From Halosimplex halophilum (lineage in GTDB: Archaea > Halobacteriota > Halobacteria > Halobacteriales > Haloarculaceae), in contig NZ_ML214297.1 of the NCBI RefSeq assembly GCF_004698125.1, positions 496,001 to 560,000 of the forward strand: DNA of 64,000 nucleotides, in the 5' to 3' direction. The notes beneath the pieces were generated by a model. That model was not told where the DNA came from. It ran no database searches and saw only the letters and a program-made list of their open reading frames with translations. A program made the translations under genes and the position numbers. Positions 17,051-26,245 of the stretch are shown here, in pieces. How positions within the stretch are numbered: the stretch's first letter is position 1; each line of letters begins with the position of its first letter.

Positions 17051-18217
17051 ATGGCCGACCAGGAGCTGACCGTCGAGGAGGCGACGGAGGTCTGTCTCGA
17101 CGTGGTCGAGCGCGTCGAGGAGGCCGTCGTCGTCGAGCGGTCGGTGCTGTTCGAGACGCTCTCGGCAGTCATCGCCAGGGGCCACGTCCTCGTCGAGGAC
17201 GTGCCGGGCACGGGCAAGACGGTGCTGGCCCGCGTCCTCGCGGAGTCGCTCGGGCTCGGGTTCACCCGCCTGCAGTTCACGCCCGACCTCCTCCCGGCGG
17301 ACGTGACGGGCTCGAACGTCTACAACGAGCACGAACGGGAGTTCGAGTTCGCCGAGGGGCCGGTGTTCACCAACGTCGTCCTGGCCGACGAGATCAACCG
17401 CGCGCCGCCGAAGACCCAGGCCGCCCTGCTGGAATCGATGGAGGAGGGGCAGGTCAGCGTCGACGGGACGACCCATCCGTTGCCGGAGCCGTTCGTCGTG
17501 ATCGCCACGCAGAACCCCGTCGAGCAGGAGGGGACGTTCCGGCTGCCCGAGGCCCAGCGCGACCGCTTCGCGGTGAAGACCTCGATGGGCTACCCCGACG
17601 TGGACGGCGAGATGGACCTGCTGGACAAGCGGGCCGGCAGGCGCTCGCTCGCACCCAGCGTCGACCCCGTGGTCGACCCGGACACCGTCCTCGCGCTGCA
17701 GGACCTCGCCGAGGACGTGCGCGTCGACGACAAGGTGCGGCGTTACATCATCGATATCGCACGGGAGACGCGCGAAGACGGCCGGACCGACATCGGCGTC
17801 TCCCCCCGGGGCATCCAGCGCGTCTTCGAGGCGGTGCGGGCGGGGGCCGTCGTCGCGGGTCGGGACTACGCGACACCGGACGACGTGAAGCGGCTCGCCC
17901 GGGCGACGATGGCCCACCGGCTCGTGCTGACGACCGAGGCGACCGTCGAGGGCGTCGACCCGGAACAGGTGGTCGCCGACGCGCTCTCGGCGGTCGACGT
18001 GCCCGCCGTCTCGCCCGACGCGCCCGACCCCGGCGGGGACGAACCCGGGGCGGCTTCCGACAGCGACCCCGGCGAGCCCGACCGCCCGCGGGTCGACGGC
18101 GGGGGCGACGACCGCGACACCGCGACCGACGGCCCTGACGCCCGGAGCGACGACCGCGACCGACGGAGCCAGGAATCCGGCGACCGGAGGGACCCGGAAC
18201 CCGGCGATCCCCTCTGA
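17051..18217 (+). CDS. MoxR-family AAA+ ATPase
   Basis: A 388-residue ATPase with Walker A at residues 52-57 (PGTGKT), Walker B LADEIN (111-116, D113/E114), sensor-1-like IATQNP and the MoxR motif EAQRDRFAVK. After about residue 315 the tail is a disordered Asp/Gly/Arg stretch. MoxR proteins act as chaperone-like partners of VWA/DUF58 proteins. This one lies on the same strand as the DUF58 operon ending at 16274 but is separated from it by an inverted gene. The ATG at 17051 opens the conserved N terminus. Confidence 0.93.
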   Translation: MADQELTVEEATEVCLDVVERVEEAVVVERSVLFETLSAVIARGHVLVEDVPGTGKTVLARVLAESLGLGFTRLQFTPDLLPADVTGSNVYNEHEREFEFAEGPVFTNVVLADEINRAPPKTQAALLESMEEGQVSVDGTTHPLPEPFVVIATQNPVEQEGTFRLPEAQRDRFAVKTSMGYPDVDGEMDLLDKRAGRRSLAPSVDPVVDPDTVLALQDLAEDVRVDDKVRRYIIDIARETREDGRTDIGVSPRGIQRVFEAVRAGAVVAGRDYATPDDVKRLARATMAHRLVLTTEATVEGVDPEQVVADALSAVDVPAVSPDAPDPGGDEPGAASDSDPGEPDRPRVDGGGDDRDTATDGPDARSDDRDRRSQESGDRRDPEPGDPL

Positions 18218-18256
18218 TCGACAGCGTTTTTCCCGCGGCCCGCCCGTGATCGGAGC

Positions 18257-21001
18257 GTGACTATCCGCGGCGTCGTCGTCGACGTGAGCGACCCGAAGAC
18301 CGTCTCGACGCAGTACGGCGAGAGCGAACTCGTCGAGGTGGGCCTCAGACCCGACCGTGGCCGGGGTGAACCGACGACCGTCACGCTGTGGGACAAGTGG
18401 ACCGAGACGGCGACGTACCTCGAAGCCGGGATGGAACTCGCCGTCACGAACCCCGAACAGCGGGAGTACCGCGGCGAGCAGCAGTTCTCGACGACCGGCG
18501 ACTCGATGGTCGTCGTCGAACCGGACTTCCTCGTGGACGTGACCGACGTGCGCTCGTGGGTGCAGTGCCCGCGGATGTACTACCTCAACAAGATCGGCGG
18601 CACGCCCAACGCCTACCCCGTCGTCAAGGGGACCATCGTCCACGAGGTGTTCGGCGACCTCCTCCGGGGCCGGGATCTGGACGAATCCATCGACGAGCGG
18701 GTCGAGGAGGCTGGACTCGAACTCGGGATGCTCGGCCGGACCGCCGACGAGGTGCGCGAGGAGGTGCGCCAGCACGCCTCGGCCATCGAGGGGTGGCTCC
18801 AGCAGGGGACGCTCACCGACGAGGACGAGTGGCGCTCGGAGATGACGCTGGTCAGCGAGACCTACGGGCTGAAGGGGCGGGCCGACGCCGTCCGCCGCGG
18901 GATGCCCGTCGAGCTGAAGACGGGCAAGAACACCAAGCGCGACCCCCGCTTCCACGACAAGGTGCAGGCGACCTGCTACGCGCTCATCCTCGGCGAGCGC
19001 CGCGGGGAGCCGCCCGACACGGGCACCCTCCTCTACACCAAGAACGCGGCCGTCGAGCGGACCGAGGAGAGCGGCGACCTCTCGCCGGCCAAGGAGTTCT
19101 CCATCGGCTCTGGCTTCCTGAAGTTCGTCCTCCGGACCCGGAACGCGCTGGCGGCGATGGAGTACGGCGTCGACGTGCCGACCGGCTACGAGGCCGACGC
19201 CAAGTGCGAGTACTGCTTCGAGCAGGACACCTGCATGGCCGTCTCCGGCCGGCTGGACCAGGAGTCGAAGGCCGGCCAGGTCGGCTCGCCGATCCCCGAG
19301 GAAGAGCGCGAGTACTTCGACCGCGTCTACGAATCGATCGAGCGCGAACGGCGCGCGGTCCACCGCGAGTACGCGAAGCTCTGGGAGCAGAGCCCCGAGG
19401 AGCGGGCCGACGACGACCGGGCGCTGGTGGACCTCGAACCCACGGAACGGACCGAACTCGACGGCGGCCGGTGGGAGCTTCGCGCCCGGGGGACCGGCGC
19501 CGTCTCGAAGATCCGCGAGGGCGACCTGGTGCTGGCCAGCGACGGCGACCCGATCCGCGGCGAGGCCGAACTCGCCCGCGTGGAGCGGCTGGGCGGGGGT
19601 GTCGACGACCCCGAGTCCGACGAGAAGGGGCCCGAGGTCGTCGTCACGGCCGACGAACCCGTCGAACTGCGCCGTATCGACGTGTACCCCTCCGAACTCT
19701 CCACGGACCGGATGCTCACCGCGCTGCACGACGCCGTCCTCACGCAGTCGCCCGACGAGAAGGACGTGCTGTTCGGCCGCCGCGAGCCCGACTTTTCGGC
19801 CGTCGAGGAGACGTTCGTCCCGAACAACGACGCACAGGACGAGGCCGTCGAACTGGCCGTCGGTTGCGAGGACTGCGCGCTTGTCCACGGACCGCCCGGG
19901 ACCGGCAAGACGTATACGCTGGCATACATCGTGCAAGCGCTGGTCGACCGCGGCGAACGGGTCCTGCTCTCGGCCTTTACGAACCGCGCGGTCGACAACG
20001 CGCTCGAAGCGCTCGTCGAGCAGGGCTTCGACGAGTTCGTCCGGGTCGGCACCGAGAGCGGCGTCCGCGAGGACATGCAGGAGTACCGGCTAGAGCGGGC
20101 CGGCGACCCCGACGAGCGGGTAGCCGAGTTGCGGGACGCGAACGTCGTCGCGGCGACGACGGCCACCTGCGGGTCGCGGATCATGCGCGAGCAGGAGTTC
20201 GACGTTGCCGTTGTCGACGAGGCGGGCCAGCTCACCGAACCCGGGACGCTCGCCGCGACGAACCTCGCCGAGCGGTTCGTGCTCGTGGGCGACCACCAGC
20301 AACTACCCCCCGTGGTACAGGCCGACGAGCCCGACCTCGACGACCTGCCGACGGGCGACGACGGGGAGCCCGCTCCGGGCGCTGCGCTCTCCCGGTCGCT
20401 GTTCCAGCGGCTCATCGAGCGCTATCCGGACGCCTCGGTCATGCTCGACCGGCAGTACCGCATGGCCCAGCGCATCCAGGCGTTCGCCTCCCGGGAGTTC
20501 TACGACGGCCAGCTCCGACCGGCGACCGGCGAGGTCGCCGGCCAGCACCTCGGCCAGCTCGACGGCGTCGACGTGGCGGCGCTGCCCGAGCACCTCCGCG
20601 GCCAGGTGGCGTTCGTCGACCCCGACGGGAGCGCGCGGGGCAACACGAACCCGACGGAGGCCGACGCGGTCGCCGAGACCGTCGCGGCCTACCGCGAGGC
20701 GGGCGTCCCGGCCGGGGAGATCGGCGTCATCGCGCCGTTCCGCGCGCAGGTCGCCGAGATCGGCAAGCGGCTCCCCGACGCGGTCGCCGTCGACACCGTC
20801 GACCGCTTCCAGGGCTCCAGCAAGGAGGTCGTCGTCATCTCGTTCGTCGCCACGGGGTCGCTCGACTCCCCGATCTTCGAGGACTACCGCCGCGTCAACG
20901 TCGCGCTCACGCGAGCGAAGAAGGCGCTCGTCCTCGTCGGCGACGCCGACGCGCTCGCCACCGACGACACCTACGGCCGCATGGTCGAGTGGGCCCGCTG
21001 A
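18257..21001 (+). CDS. Dna2-like nuclease-helicase fusion
   Basis: A 914-residue fusion starting at GTG 18257. The N-terminal ~95 residues look OB-fold-like. A Cas4/RecB-type nuclease follows, with H129, D210 and E219-x-K221, and with four cysteines (104, 317, 320 and 326) placed to bind an Fe-S cluster. The C-terminal half is a superfamily 1 helicase with Walker A GPPGTGKT at 545-552, D654-E655 in DEAG, and late motifs VDTVDRFQGSSKE and NVALTRAKKAL. The order matches eukaryotic Dna2, which processes Okazaki flaps and resects DNA ends. It is very likely a DNA replication or repair enzyme. Confidence 0.9.
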   Translation: MTIRGVVVDVSDPKTVSTQYGESELVEVGLRPDRGRGEPTTVTLWDKWTETATYLEAGMELAVTNPEQREYRGEQQFSTTGDSMVVVEPDFLVDVTDVRSWVQCPRMYYLNKIGGTPNAYPVVKGTIVHEVFGDLLRGRDLDESIDERVEEAGLELGMLGRTADEVREEVRQHASAIEGWLQQGTLTDEDEWRSEMTLVSETYGLKGRADAVRRGMPVELKTGKNTKRDPRFHDKVQATCYALILGERRGEPPDTGTLLYTKNAAVERTEESGDLSPAKEFSIGSGFLKFVLRTRNALAAMEYGVDVPTGYEADAKCEYCFEQDTCMAVSGRLDQESKAGQVGSPIPEEEREYFDRVYESIERERRAVHREYAKLWEQSPEERADDDRALVDLEPTERTELDGGRWELRARGTGAVSKIREGDLVLASDGDPIRGEAELARVERLGGGVDDPESDEKGPEVVVTADEPVELRRIDVYPSELSTDRMLTALHDAVLTQSPDEKDVLFGRREPDFSAVEETFVPNNDAQDEAVELAVGCEDCALVHGPPGTGKTYTLAYIVQALVDRGERVLLSAFTNRAVDNALEALVEQGFDEFVRVGTESGVREDMQEYRLERAGDPDERVAELRDANVVAATTATCGSRIMREQEFDVAVVDEAGQLTEPGTLAATNLAERFVLVGDHQQLPPVVQADEPDLDDLPTGDDGEPAPGAALSRSLFQRLIERYPDASVMLDRQYRMAQRIQAFASREFYDGQLRPATGEVAGQHLGQLDGVDVAALPEHLRGQVAFVDPDGSARGNTNPTEADAVAETVAAYREAGVPAGEIGVIAPFRAQVAEIGKRLPDAVAVDTVDRFQGSSKEVVVISFVATGSLDSPIFEDYRRVNVALTRAKKALVLVGDADALATDDTYGRMVEWAR

Positions 21002-21045
21002 CCACGCCGACCCGATCTCCCGCTCCGACCCCGTCACTCGCCGCG

Positions 21046-21183
21046 TTCCACTTTCGCCCCGTGGCTATCACTTTTGACTAGTGAATCGCCGCTCCACTTT
21101 CACCGTGTGGCGAGGTTTTATCCCTAGTTCCGTACCGTTTCAGTTTCACTCCGTGGCGTGGATTTTAGTAGTGGTATCGACGC
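21046..21183. repeat. Three 46-bp degenerate tandem repeats
   Basis: Units start at exactly 21046, 21092 and 21138. The first 20 positions are the best conserved, close to (t/c)TcCAcTTTC(a/g)CnccGTGGC, with an inverted CCAC/GTGG pair in the first two units. A second block of T-rich sequence, TTTTnnnctag-like, recurs near position 26-36 of each. They occupy the gap between the Dna2-like gene and the PAP2 gene and stop about 23 bases before the PAP2 promoter box. Confidence 0.75.
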
Positions 21184-21205
21184 CGAGAGATGTCGCCGGG
21201 GTGGG

Positions 21206-21215
21206 AAAGTATAAG
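21206..21215 (+). promoter_or_regulatory. TATA-like promoter box of the PAP2 phosphatase gene
   Basis: The box AAAGTATAAG is the only AT-rich block near the gene and lies 25-34 bases before ATG 21240, the spacing expected for a leaderless haloarchaeal transcript. Confidence 0.6.
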
Positions 21216-21239
21216 CGGGCGGCGGACACGGAGGCGGGT

Positions 21240-22088
21240 ATGTTTCGGCTGGTCGCGGCGAGCGAGGCGATCCGCGGGGCGGTCCCGGCGGAGCTGGTGC
21301 CGGTGTTCGGGCTCGTCACGGTCCTCGGCGGGTCGAAGTTCCTGATGGTGGCGCTGTCGCTGGCGTACTGGAACGACGGGTCCCGGCGCCGGGAGCTGCT
21401 GACGGTGGTCGGCGTCGCGTTCGTCGCGGTGTCGGTGACGCTGGCGCTGAAGTACGGGTTCGGCCTGCCGAGGCCGCCGGCGGCCGCCCGACGGGTCGCG
21501 GTCGACCCCAGCCCCGTCGGCTTCCCGAGCGGACACGCCATCGCGGCGACGACCGTCTACGGGGGCCTGCTGGTCGCGCTCGACCGCTACCGCGACCCGA
21601 AGTTCCTCGCGGGGGCGGGCGCGCTGGTGGCGCTCGTCGGCCTCTCGCGGGTCGTCATCGGCGTCCACTACCTCGGCGACGTGCTCGCGGGCTTCGCCGT
21701 GGGACTGGTGATGGTCGGCGTGGTCGCCGTCGCCCTCGACCGCGGCCCGACCCCGGTGTTCGGCCTCGCGGTCGTCTGCTCGGTCCCGGCGGTGCTCCTG
21801 GCTGCGGCCCCGGGCGACGCGGCGCTCGCGATGGGCGGCAGCGTCGGCGGCCTGGCGGGCGCGGCGTGGCGGACCGGCGCCGAGCGGTTCCGCTCGCTGG
21901 TCGAGCGCGTCGCGGTCACCGCCGGTGGCGTCGCGTACCTCGTGGCGACCATCGCCGTCGTCCAGACGGTGGAACCGCTCTTCCTCCCCGCGGCGGCCGC
22001 CAACGCCGCGCTGACGTTCGGGATCGTCGCGCTCCCCTCGCTGGTCGGCCGGTTCGACGCGTTCGCGGGGGCGAGCGCGACCGACTGA
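21240..22088 (+). CDS. PAP2-superfamily membrane phosphatase
   Basis: A 282-residue integral membrane protein carrying all three PAP2 motifs: KYGFGLPRP (71-79), PSGH (96-99) and SRVVIGVHYLGD (136-147), with the catalytic histidines at 99 and 143. Such enzymes remove phosphate from lipid phosphates or polyprenyl diphosphates at the membrane surface. There are additional hydrophobic helices in the C-terminal half. ATG 21240 was chosen because a TATA-like box lies 25-34 bases upstream; the in-frame extension before it covers the tandem repeats and is not protein-like. Confidence 0.92.
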   Translation: MFRLVAASEAIRGAVPAELVPVFGLVTVLGGSKFLMVALSLAYWNDGSRRRELLTVVGVAFVAVSVTLALKYGFGLPRPPAAARRVAVDPSPVGFPSGHAIAATTVYGGLLVALDRYRDPKFLAGAGALVALVGLSRVVIGVHYLGDVLAGFAVGLVMVGVVAVALDRGPTPVFGLAVVCSVPAVLLAAAPGDAALAMGGSVGGLAGAAWRTGAERFRSLVERVAVTAGGVAYLVATIAVVQTVEPLFLPAAAANAALTFGIVALPSLVGRFDAFAGASATD

Positions 22089-22163
22089 GCTGGCTGACGG
22101 CGCCGAGGCGAGAGAGGGTACCGGACCGGCAAGTTCTCGGGGGCGGCGGTGTTACTGGCGAGC

Positions 22164-23387
22164 GTGCCAGTCGAACTCCCACTGGGCGAGGGGACCGTCT
22201 CCGTCTCGCTCCCCGACTGCGACGTGACCGTCTGCCGGCCGCCCGGCGGCGAGGCGGTCGACCCGCGCGATGCGGCCGAGGCGGCGGTCGCCGACCCGCA
22301 CGGGCCGCGGCTCGCCCGCCGCGTCGACCCCGACGACACGGTCGGGATCGTCGTTACGGACGTGACCCGCGCGACCCCGGACGACGTGCTGCTGGACGTG
22401 TTGCTCGACGAACTCCGTTCGGCGGGCGTCGCCCGCGAGCAGGTGACCGTGATCATCGGGCTGGGACTGCACCGCCCGATGAGTGACGCGGAGATCGAGC
22501 GCGCGCTGGGCGACCACGCCGACCTCGCCGTCAACCACGACCCCGACGCGACGGTCGAGGTCGGCGAGGTGGACGGAACTCCTATCGAGATCAACGAGAC
22601 GCTGACGCGGGTCGACACCGTCCTCGCGACGGGGATGGTCGAGCCCCACCAGTACGCCGGCTTCTCCGGCGGCGCGAAGACCGTCGTGGTCGGCGCCGGC
22701 GGCGAGTCGCAGATCGGCTACTCCCACGGCCCCGAACTGCTCGCGCGCGACGGCGTCCGCCTCGGGCGCGTCGACGACAACCCCTTCCGCGCGTTCGTCG
22801 ACGAGGCCGGCGACCTGGCGGGCGTCGCGTTCTCCCTGAACGTCACCCACGGCCCGAGCGGCATCCTCGGCGCCGCCGCGGGCGATCCCCGGCCAGTGGT
22901 CCGCGACCTCGCCGACACGGCCCGGGAAGCCCTCGCGACGCCCGTCGAGGACGGCTACGACGCCGTCGTCGCCGGCGTCGGCGCGCCGAAGGACGCCAAC
23001 CTCTACCAGACGACGCGGGCCGCCACCTACGTCGTGCTGGGGGCGCACAACCCACTCCGGGACGGCGGCCGGGTCGTGATCCCGGCGGCGCTCCCCGAGG
23101 GCGCCGGCGAGGGGACGGGCGAGCAGCGGTTCTACGACTGGCTCTCCTCGGCGGAGAGCGCTGAGGCGCTCTACGACGAGATGCGCGAGGGGTACGAACC
23201 CGGCGCCCAGCGCGCGTTCGTCGTCGCTCGCACTCTCCGGGACCAGGACATCTACGTCACGAACAGCGAGGCGCCCGAGGTAGTCGAGGAGTGTCTGATG
23301 CACGCACGCGATTCGGTGGCCGACGCCGTCGAACCCGGCAGCGACGTGCTGGTCGTCCCCGACGCGCTCGACACGCTGCTGGTCTGA
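22164..23387 (+). CDS. larA: Nickel-dependent lactate racemase family protein (LarA-like)
   Basis: About 407 residues from GTG 22164; GTG 22149 is an alternative five codons earlier. Family landmarks are present: D66-V-T-R69 (TDVTRATPDD), H103 in GLHRPMSD, H162 in EPHQYAGFSGG, and K172 in GGAKTVV. LarA racemises lactate or other 2-hydroxyacids with a covalently bound nickel-pincer nucleotide made by LarB, LarC and LarE. A larB gene lies at 35692-36462 in this window. Haloarchaeal members may act on substrates other than lactate. Confidence 0.88.
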   Translation: MPVELPLGEGTVSVSLPDCDVTVCRPPGGEAVDPRDAAEAAVADPHGPRLARRVDPDDTVGIVVTDVTRATPDDVLLDVLLDELRSAGVAREQVTVIIGLGLHRPMSDAEIERALGDHADLAVNHDPDATVEVGEVDGTPIEINETLTRVDTVLATGMVEPHQYAGFSGGAKTVVVGAGGESQIGYSHGPELLARDGVRLGRVDDNPFRAFVDEAGDLAGVAFSLNVTHGPSGILGAAAGDPRPVVRDLADTAREALATPVEDGYDAVVAGVGAPKDANLYQTTRAATYVVLGAHNPLRDGGRVVIPAALPEGAGEGTGEQRFYDWLSSAESAEALYDEMREGYEPGAQRAFVVARTLRDQDIYVTNSEAPEVVEECLMHARDSVADAVEPGSDVLVVPDALDTLLV

Positions 23388-23436
23388 ACGGCGGAGCGGC
23401 GCGATGCAGTAGCGCCGCCATCAGGTCCGTTCCCGC

Positions 23437-26181
23437 TCAGTTCGCACCGAGCCCGGTATCGGCGGCGTCCTCACCGATCTCGTCCATGACGCGCTCGTGG
23501 AAGCGCTGGAGCACCTCGCTCTCGTCCTCGGCGAGCACCACGTCCGAGGCCATCAGCGTCGCGAGCCCGAACGCGCGGGGCGACGGCGACCGCACGCGGT
23601 GGTGCTCGACGGCGACCTCCTCGCGCTGGACCGCCCCGAGCACGTCCTCGATGGCGTCGACGTTCAGCTTGTCCTCCAGGATCTCGCGGTAGGTCTCCTC
23701 GATCACGGCGAACCCGTCGAGGTCCTCGGCGAACCCCAGCAGCATCTCGGAGTTCATCTGCTGTTCGGCCGCCGACTTCTCGTAGCCCTTGTACCGTTTC
23801 AGGATCATCAGCGCCCGCGTCGCGTTGATGCGGAAGTACCGCTGGAGGAGGTCGGTCCCCTCCAGACTCGCTCGCAGGTCCGCGCGAACGTCGTCGGGGT
23901 GGATGTCGTCGATCACGCCCAGCACGTCCACCTTCCGGTTCAGCGGCATCGAGAGGGTGAAGCCGTTGTCGGCGACGGCGACCTGGACGTTGGCGTTGGC
24001 CTCGCGGGCGATCCGGTAGGCCAGTAGCCGGGAGAACCCGTCGTTGAACCGCCGGCCGTAGTTGGAGTGGACGTAGTAGCGGCGCTCGTACTCCTCGCGG
24101 TCGAGTTCCTCCTCGACGACCAGCCGCTCGTCGGTGCTGACGCTCTCGAAGCCGGCGTACCTGACCTGCTCCTCGAACATCCGCGCGACGGCGCGGACGC
24201 TGTTCTCGTCCAGCGGGAACTCCCGCAGCCAGTGGCGCACCGCGCCGGCGCCGCCACGGTCGAGCTTGTCCAGCAGCTCCCGCTGGAAGGCGAGGATCTC
24301 CCGGCCGAGGTCGTAGGAGAGCGGCAGCCGCTCGGAGAACCACGACGGGACGGTCGGGCGGGCGCTCGTCGGGTCGACGTACACCTTCGACCCGCGGCGG
24401 TAGCGGTACTCGAAGTTCTGCCCGCCGAGGACGAACACGTCGCCCGACTCCAGGGTGTCGAGGTACTCCTCGTCGAGCTGGCCGACCCACTCGTCGCCCG
24501 AGCGGGTGAACACGTCGCAGGTGAAGGAGTCGGGGATGGTGCCGATGTTGGTCATGTAGATGACCCGCGCGAGCCGGCCGCGCTTGCCCATCAGGTCCTC
24601 GCCGACGGGGAACTGTTCGTAGTGGTGTTCGCCGTCGGGCGGGTCGTTGGTGTCGCGCCAGACCTTCGCGTAGACGTTCTTGTCCTCCATCCCCGCGTAG
24701 TCGGCGGTGAGATAGCGCAGCAGCGACTCCCACTCCTCGTCGCTGTAGTTCCGGTAGGGGTAGGCCCGTTCGAGGATGCCCCGGATCTCCGCCTCCGGCC
24801 GGACCTCGGCGATCGCCATCCCGTAGACGTGCTGGGCGGCCACGTCCTGGGCGCGCTCGGGGACGAACACGCGGTCGACGAACCCCGCCTCGGCCTTCCT
24901 GAGCATCACCGCGCACTCGACGAGTTCGTCCCGGTCGAGCGCGACGACCCGCCCCGTGACGGTCTCGCCGAGCTGGTGGCCCGCGCGACCGACCCGCTGG
25001 AGGAGGGCGGCGACTGACTTGGGCGACCCGACCTGCACGACCAGGTCGATGTACGGCATGTCGATCCCCAGTTCCAGGCTCGTCGAGGTGGTCACCACGT
25101 CGAGGTCGCCCTCCTTGAGCTTCCCCTCGATCTCCTGGCGGCGCTCCTTCGAGAGGCTGCCGTGGTGACAGCCGGAGTTGTCCTCGTCGTAGTCGTCGTT
25201 GCGCTCCCGGAGGTTGTGCAGGACGCGCTCGGCGCCCGACCGGGTGTTCGTGAACACCAGCGTGTTGGTGTGGTCCTGGATCAGGTCGTGCAGGTCCCGG
25301 TAGAACCTGTCGTTGACCACGTCCGGCGGCGTGTTCACCAGGTCGTCCGTCGGACAGACCAGTTCCACGTCGAACTCGCGGGCGAACCGGGCGTCGACGA
25401 GTTCGTAGTCGCGGGGGTCGCCGCCGGGCGACTCCTGGCCCACGAGGAACTCCGCCATCGCGTCGAGCGGTTCGACCGTCGCCGAACAGCCGATGCGGGT
25501 CGGCGACCCGTCGGCGAGCGCCTCCAGTCGCTCCAGCGACACCGAGAGGTGCGTCCCCCGCTTGTTCTCGGCGAGGCTGTGGATCTCGTCGACGACGACG
25601 TACTCGACCGTGCGGAGTTTCTCCCGGAACTTGGGACTGTTCAGGAGGATCGCGAGCGTCTCCGGCGTCGTGTTGAGGATGTGCGGCGTCTCGTCGAGCA
25701 TCTTCTGCCGGTCGGCGTCGCTGGTGTCGCCGTGGCGGATCGCGTGGCGGATCTCGGCGTCCTCGCCGCGCTCGTCGAGTTTCTCGGTGATGCCGTCGAG
25801 CGGCACCTCCAGGTTGCGGTGGATGTCGTTGGCGAGCGACTTGAGCGGCGAGACGTACAGGCAGTAGACGGAGTTGTCCAGCCCCTCGGCGCGCTCGCGG
25901 CGGAACAGCTCGTTGATGATGCTGGTAAAGGACGCGAGCGTCTTCCCCGATCCCGTCGGCGCCGCGATGAGCGCGTTCTCGCCCTCGTGGATGAGCGGGA
26001 CGGCCTCCTTCTGTGGCGGCGTGAAGAACCCGCCGTTCTCGGGGACGAACGCGCCGAACTGCTCGACCCACCACTCGCGGACCGGCGGCTCCAGCAGGTC
26101 GAGCACGTGGCCGTCGTCGATCTCGGCGTCGGCGGCGTCGACACCCACGTCTGCCGTGTCCAGCAACTCGCGTCCTCCCAT
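23437..26181 (-). CDS. Lhr-type superfamily 2 ATP-dependent helicase
   Basis: A 914-residue helicase with Walker A APTGSGKT (74-81), DEIH box (198-201), motif III-like IGCSATVEP, and C-terminal motifs STSLELGIDM and QRVGRAGH. The winged-helix and Lhr-core C-terminal domains follow. Lhr proteins translocate on DNA and take part in repair. ATG 26181 gives MGGRELLDTAD; a GTG 12 codons upstream is less likely. The gene is convergent with larA, which ends 49 bases away. Confidence 0.93.
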   Translation of the reverse strand: MGGRELLDTADVGVDAADAEIDDGHVLDLLEPPVREWWVEQFGAFVPENGGFFTPPQKEAVPLIHEGENALIAAPTGSGKTLASFTSIINELFRRERAEGLDNSVYCLYVSPLKSLANDIHRNLEVPLDGITEKLDERGEDAEIRHAIRHGDTSDADRQKMLDETPHILNTTPETLAILLNSPKFREKLRTVEYVVVDEIHSLAENKRGTHLSVSLERLEALADGSPTRIGCSATVEPLDAMAEFLVGQESPGGDPRDYELVDARFAREFDVELVCPTDDLVNTPPDVVNDRFYRDLHDLIQDHTNTLVFTNTRSGAERVLHNLRERNDDYDEDNSGCHHGSLSKERRQEIEGKLKEGDLDVVTTSTSLELGIDMPYIDLVVQVGSPKSVAALLQRVGRAGHQLGETVTGRVVALDRDELVECAVMLRKAEAGFVDRVFVPERAQDVAAQHVYGMAIAEVRPEAEIRGILERAYPYRNYSDEEWESLLRYLTADYAGMEDKNVYAKVWRDTNDPPDGEHHYEQFPVGEDLMGKRGRLARVIYMTNIGTIPDSFTCDVFTRSGDEWVGQLDEEYLDTLESGDVFVLGGQNFEYRYRRGSKVYVDPTSARPTVPSWFSERLPLSYDLGREILAFQRELLDKLDRGGAGAVRHWLREFPLDENSVRAVARMFEEQVRYAGFESVSTDERLVVEEELDREEYERRYYVHSNYGRRFNDGFSRLLAYRIAREANANVQVAVADNGFTLSMPLNRKVDVLGVIDDIHPDDVRADLRASLEGTDLLQRYFRINATRALMILKRYKGYEKSAAEQQMNSEMLLGFAEDLDGFAVIEETYREILEDKLNVDAIEDVLGAVQREEVAVEHHRVRSPSPRAFGLATLMASDVVLAEDESEVLQRFHERVMDEIGEDAADTGLGAN

Positions 26182-26245
26182 GTGGCCTCGGCTCCCCGGT
26201 TGGGACCGCGCCGTCAAGTGGGTTTGGACCGCGGGGCGAAAGTGG

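Noticed and set aside
16805-19936. A 1043-codon open frame on the minus strand crossing moxR and the Dna2-like gene
   Set aside because: It is antisense to two clear genes with intact motifs, is rich in Arg, Gly, Leu and Val, and has no domain. Such long shadow frames are expected at this GC content.
21046-21183. CRISPR array
   Set aside because: The three units are directly adjacent 46-bp repeats without unique spacers of constant length, and no cas gene is nearby.
21046-21183. Replication origin with ORB elements
   Set aside because: Part of each unit (TTCCAC/GTTTCAC-like) recalls haloarchaeal ORB sequence, but there is no cdc6/orc1 gene in the window and the G-rich ORB block is missing, so I treat this only as a question for follow-up.
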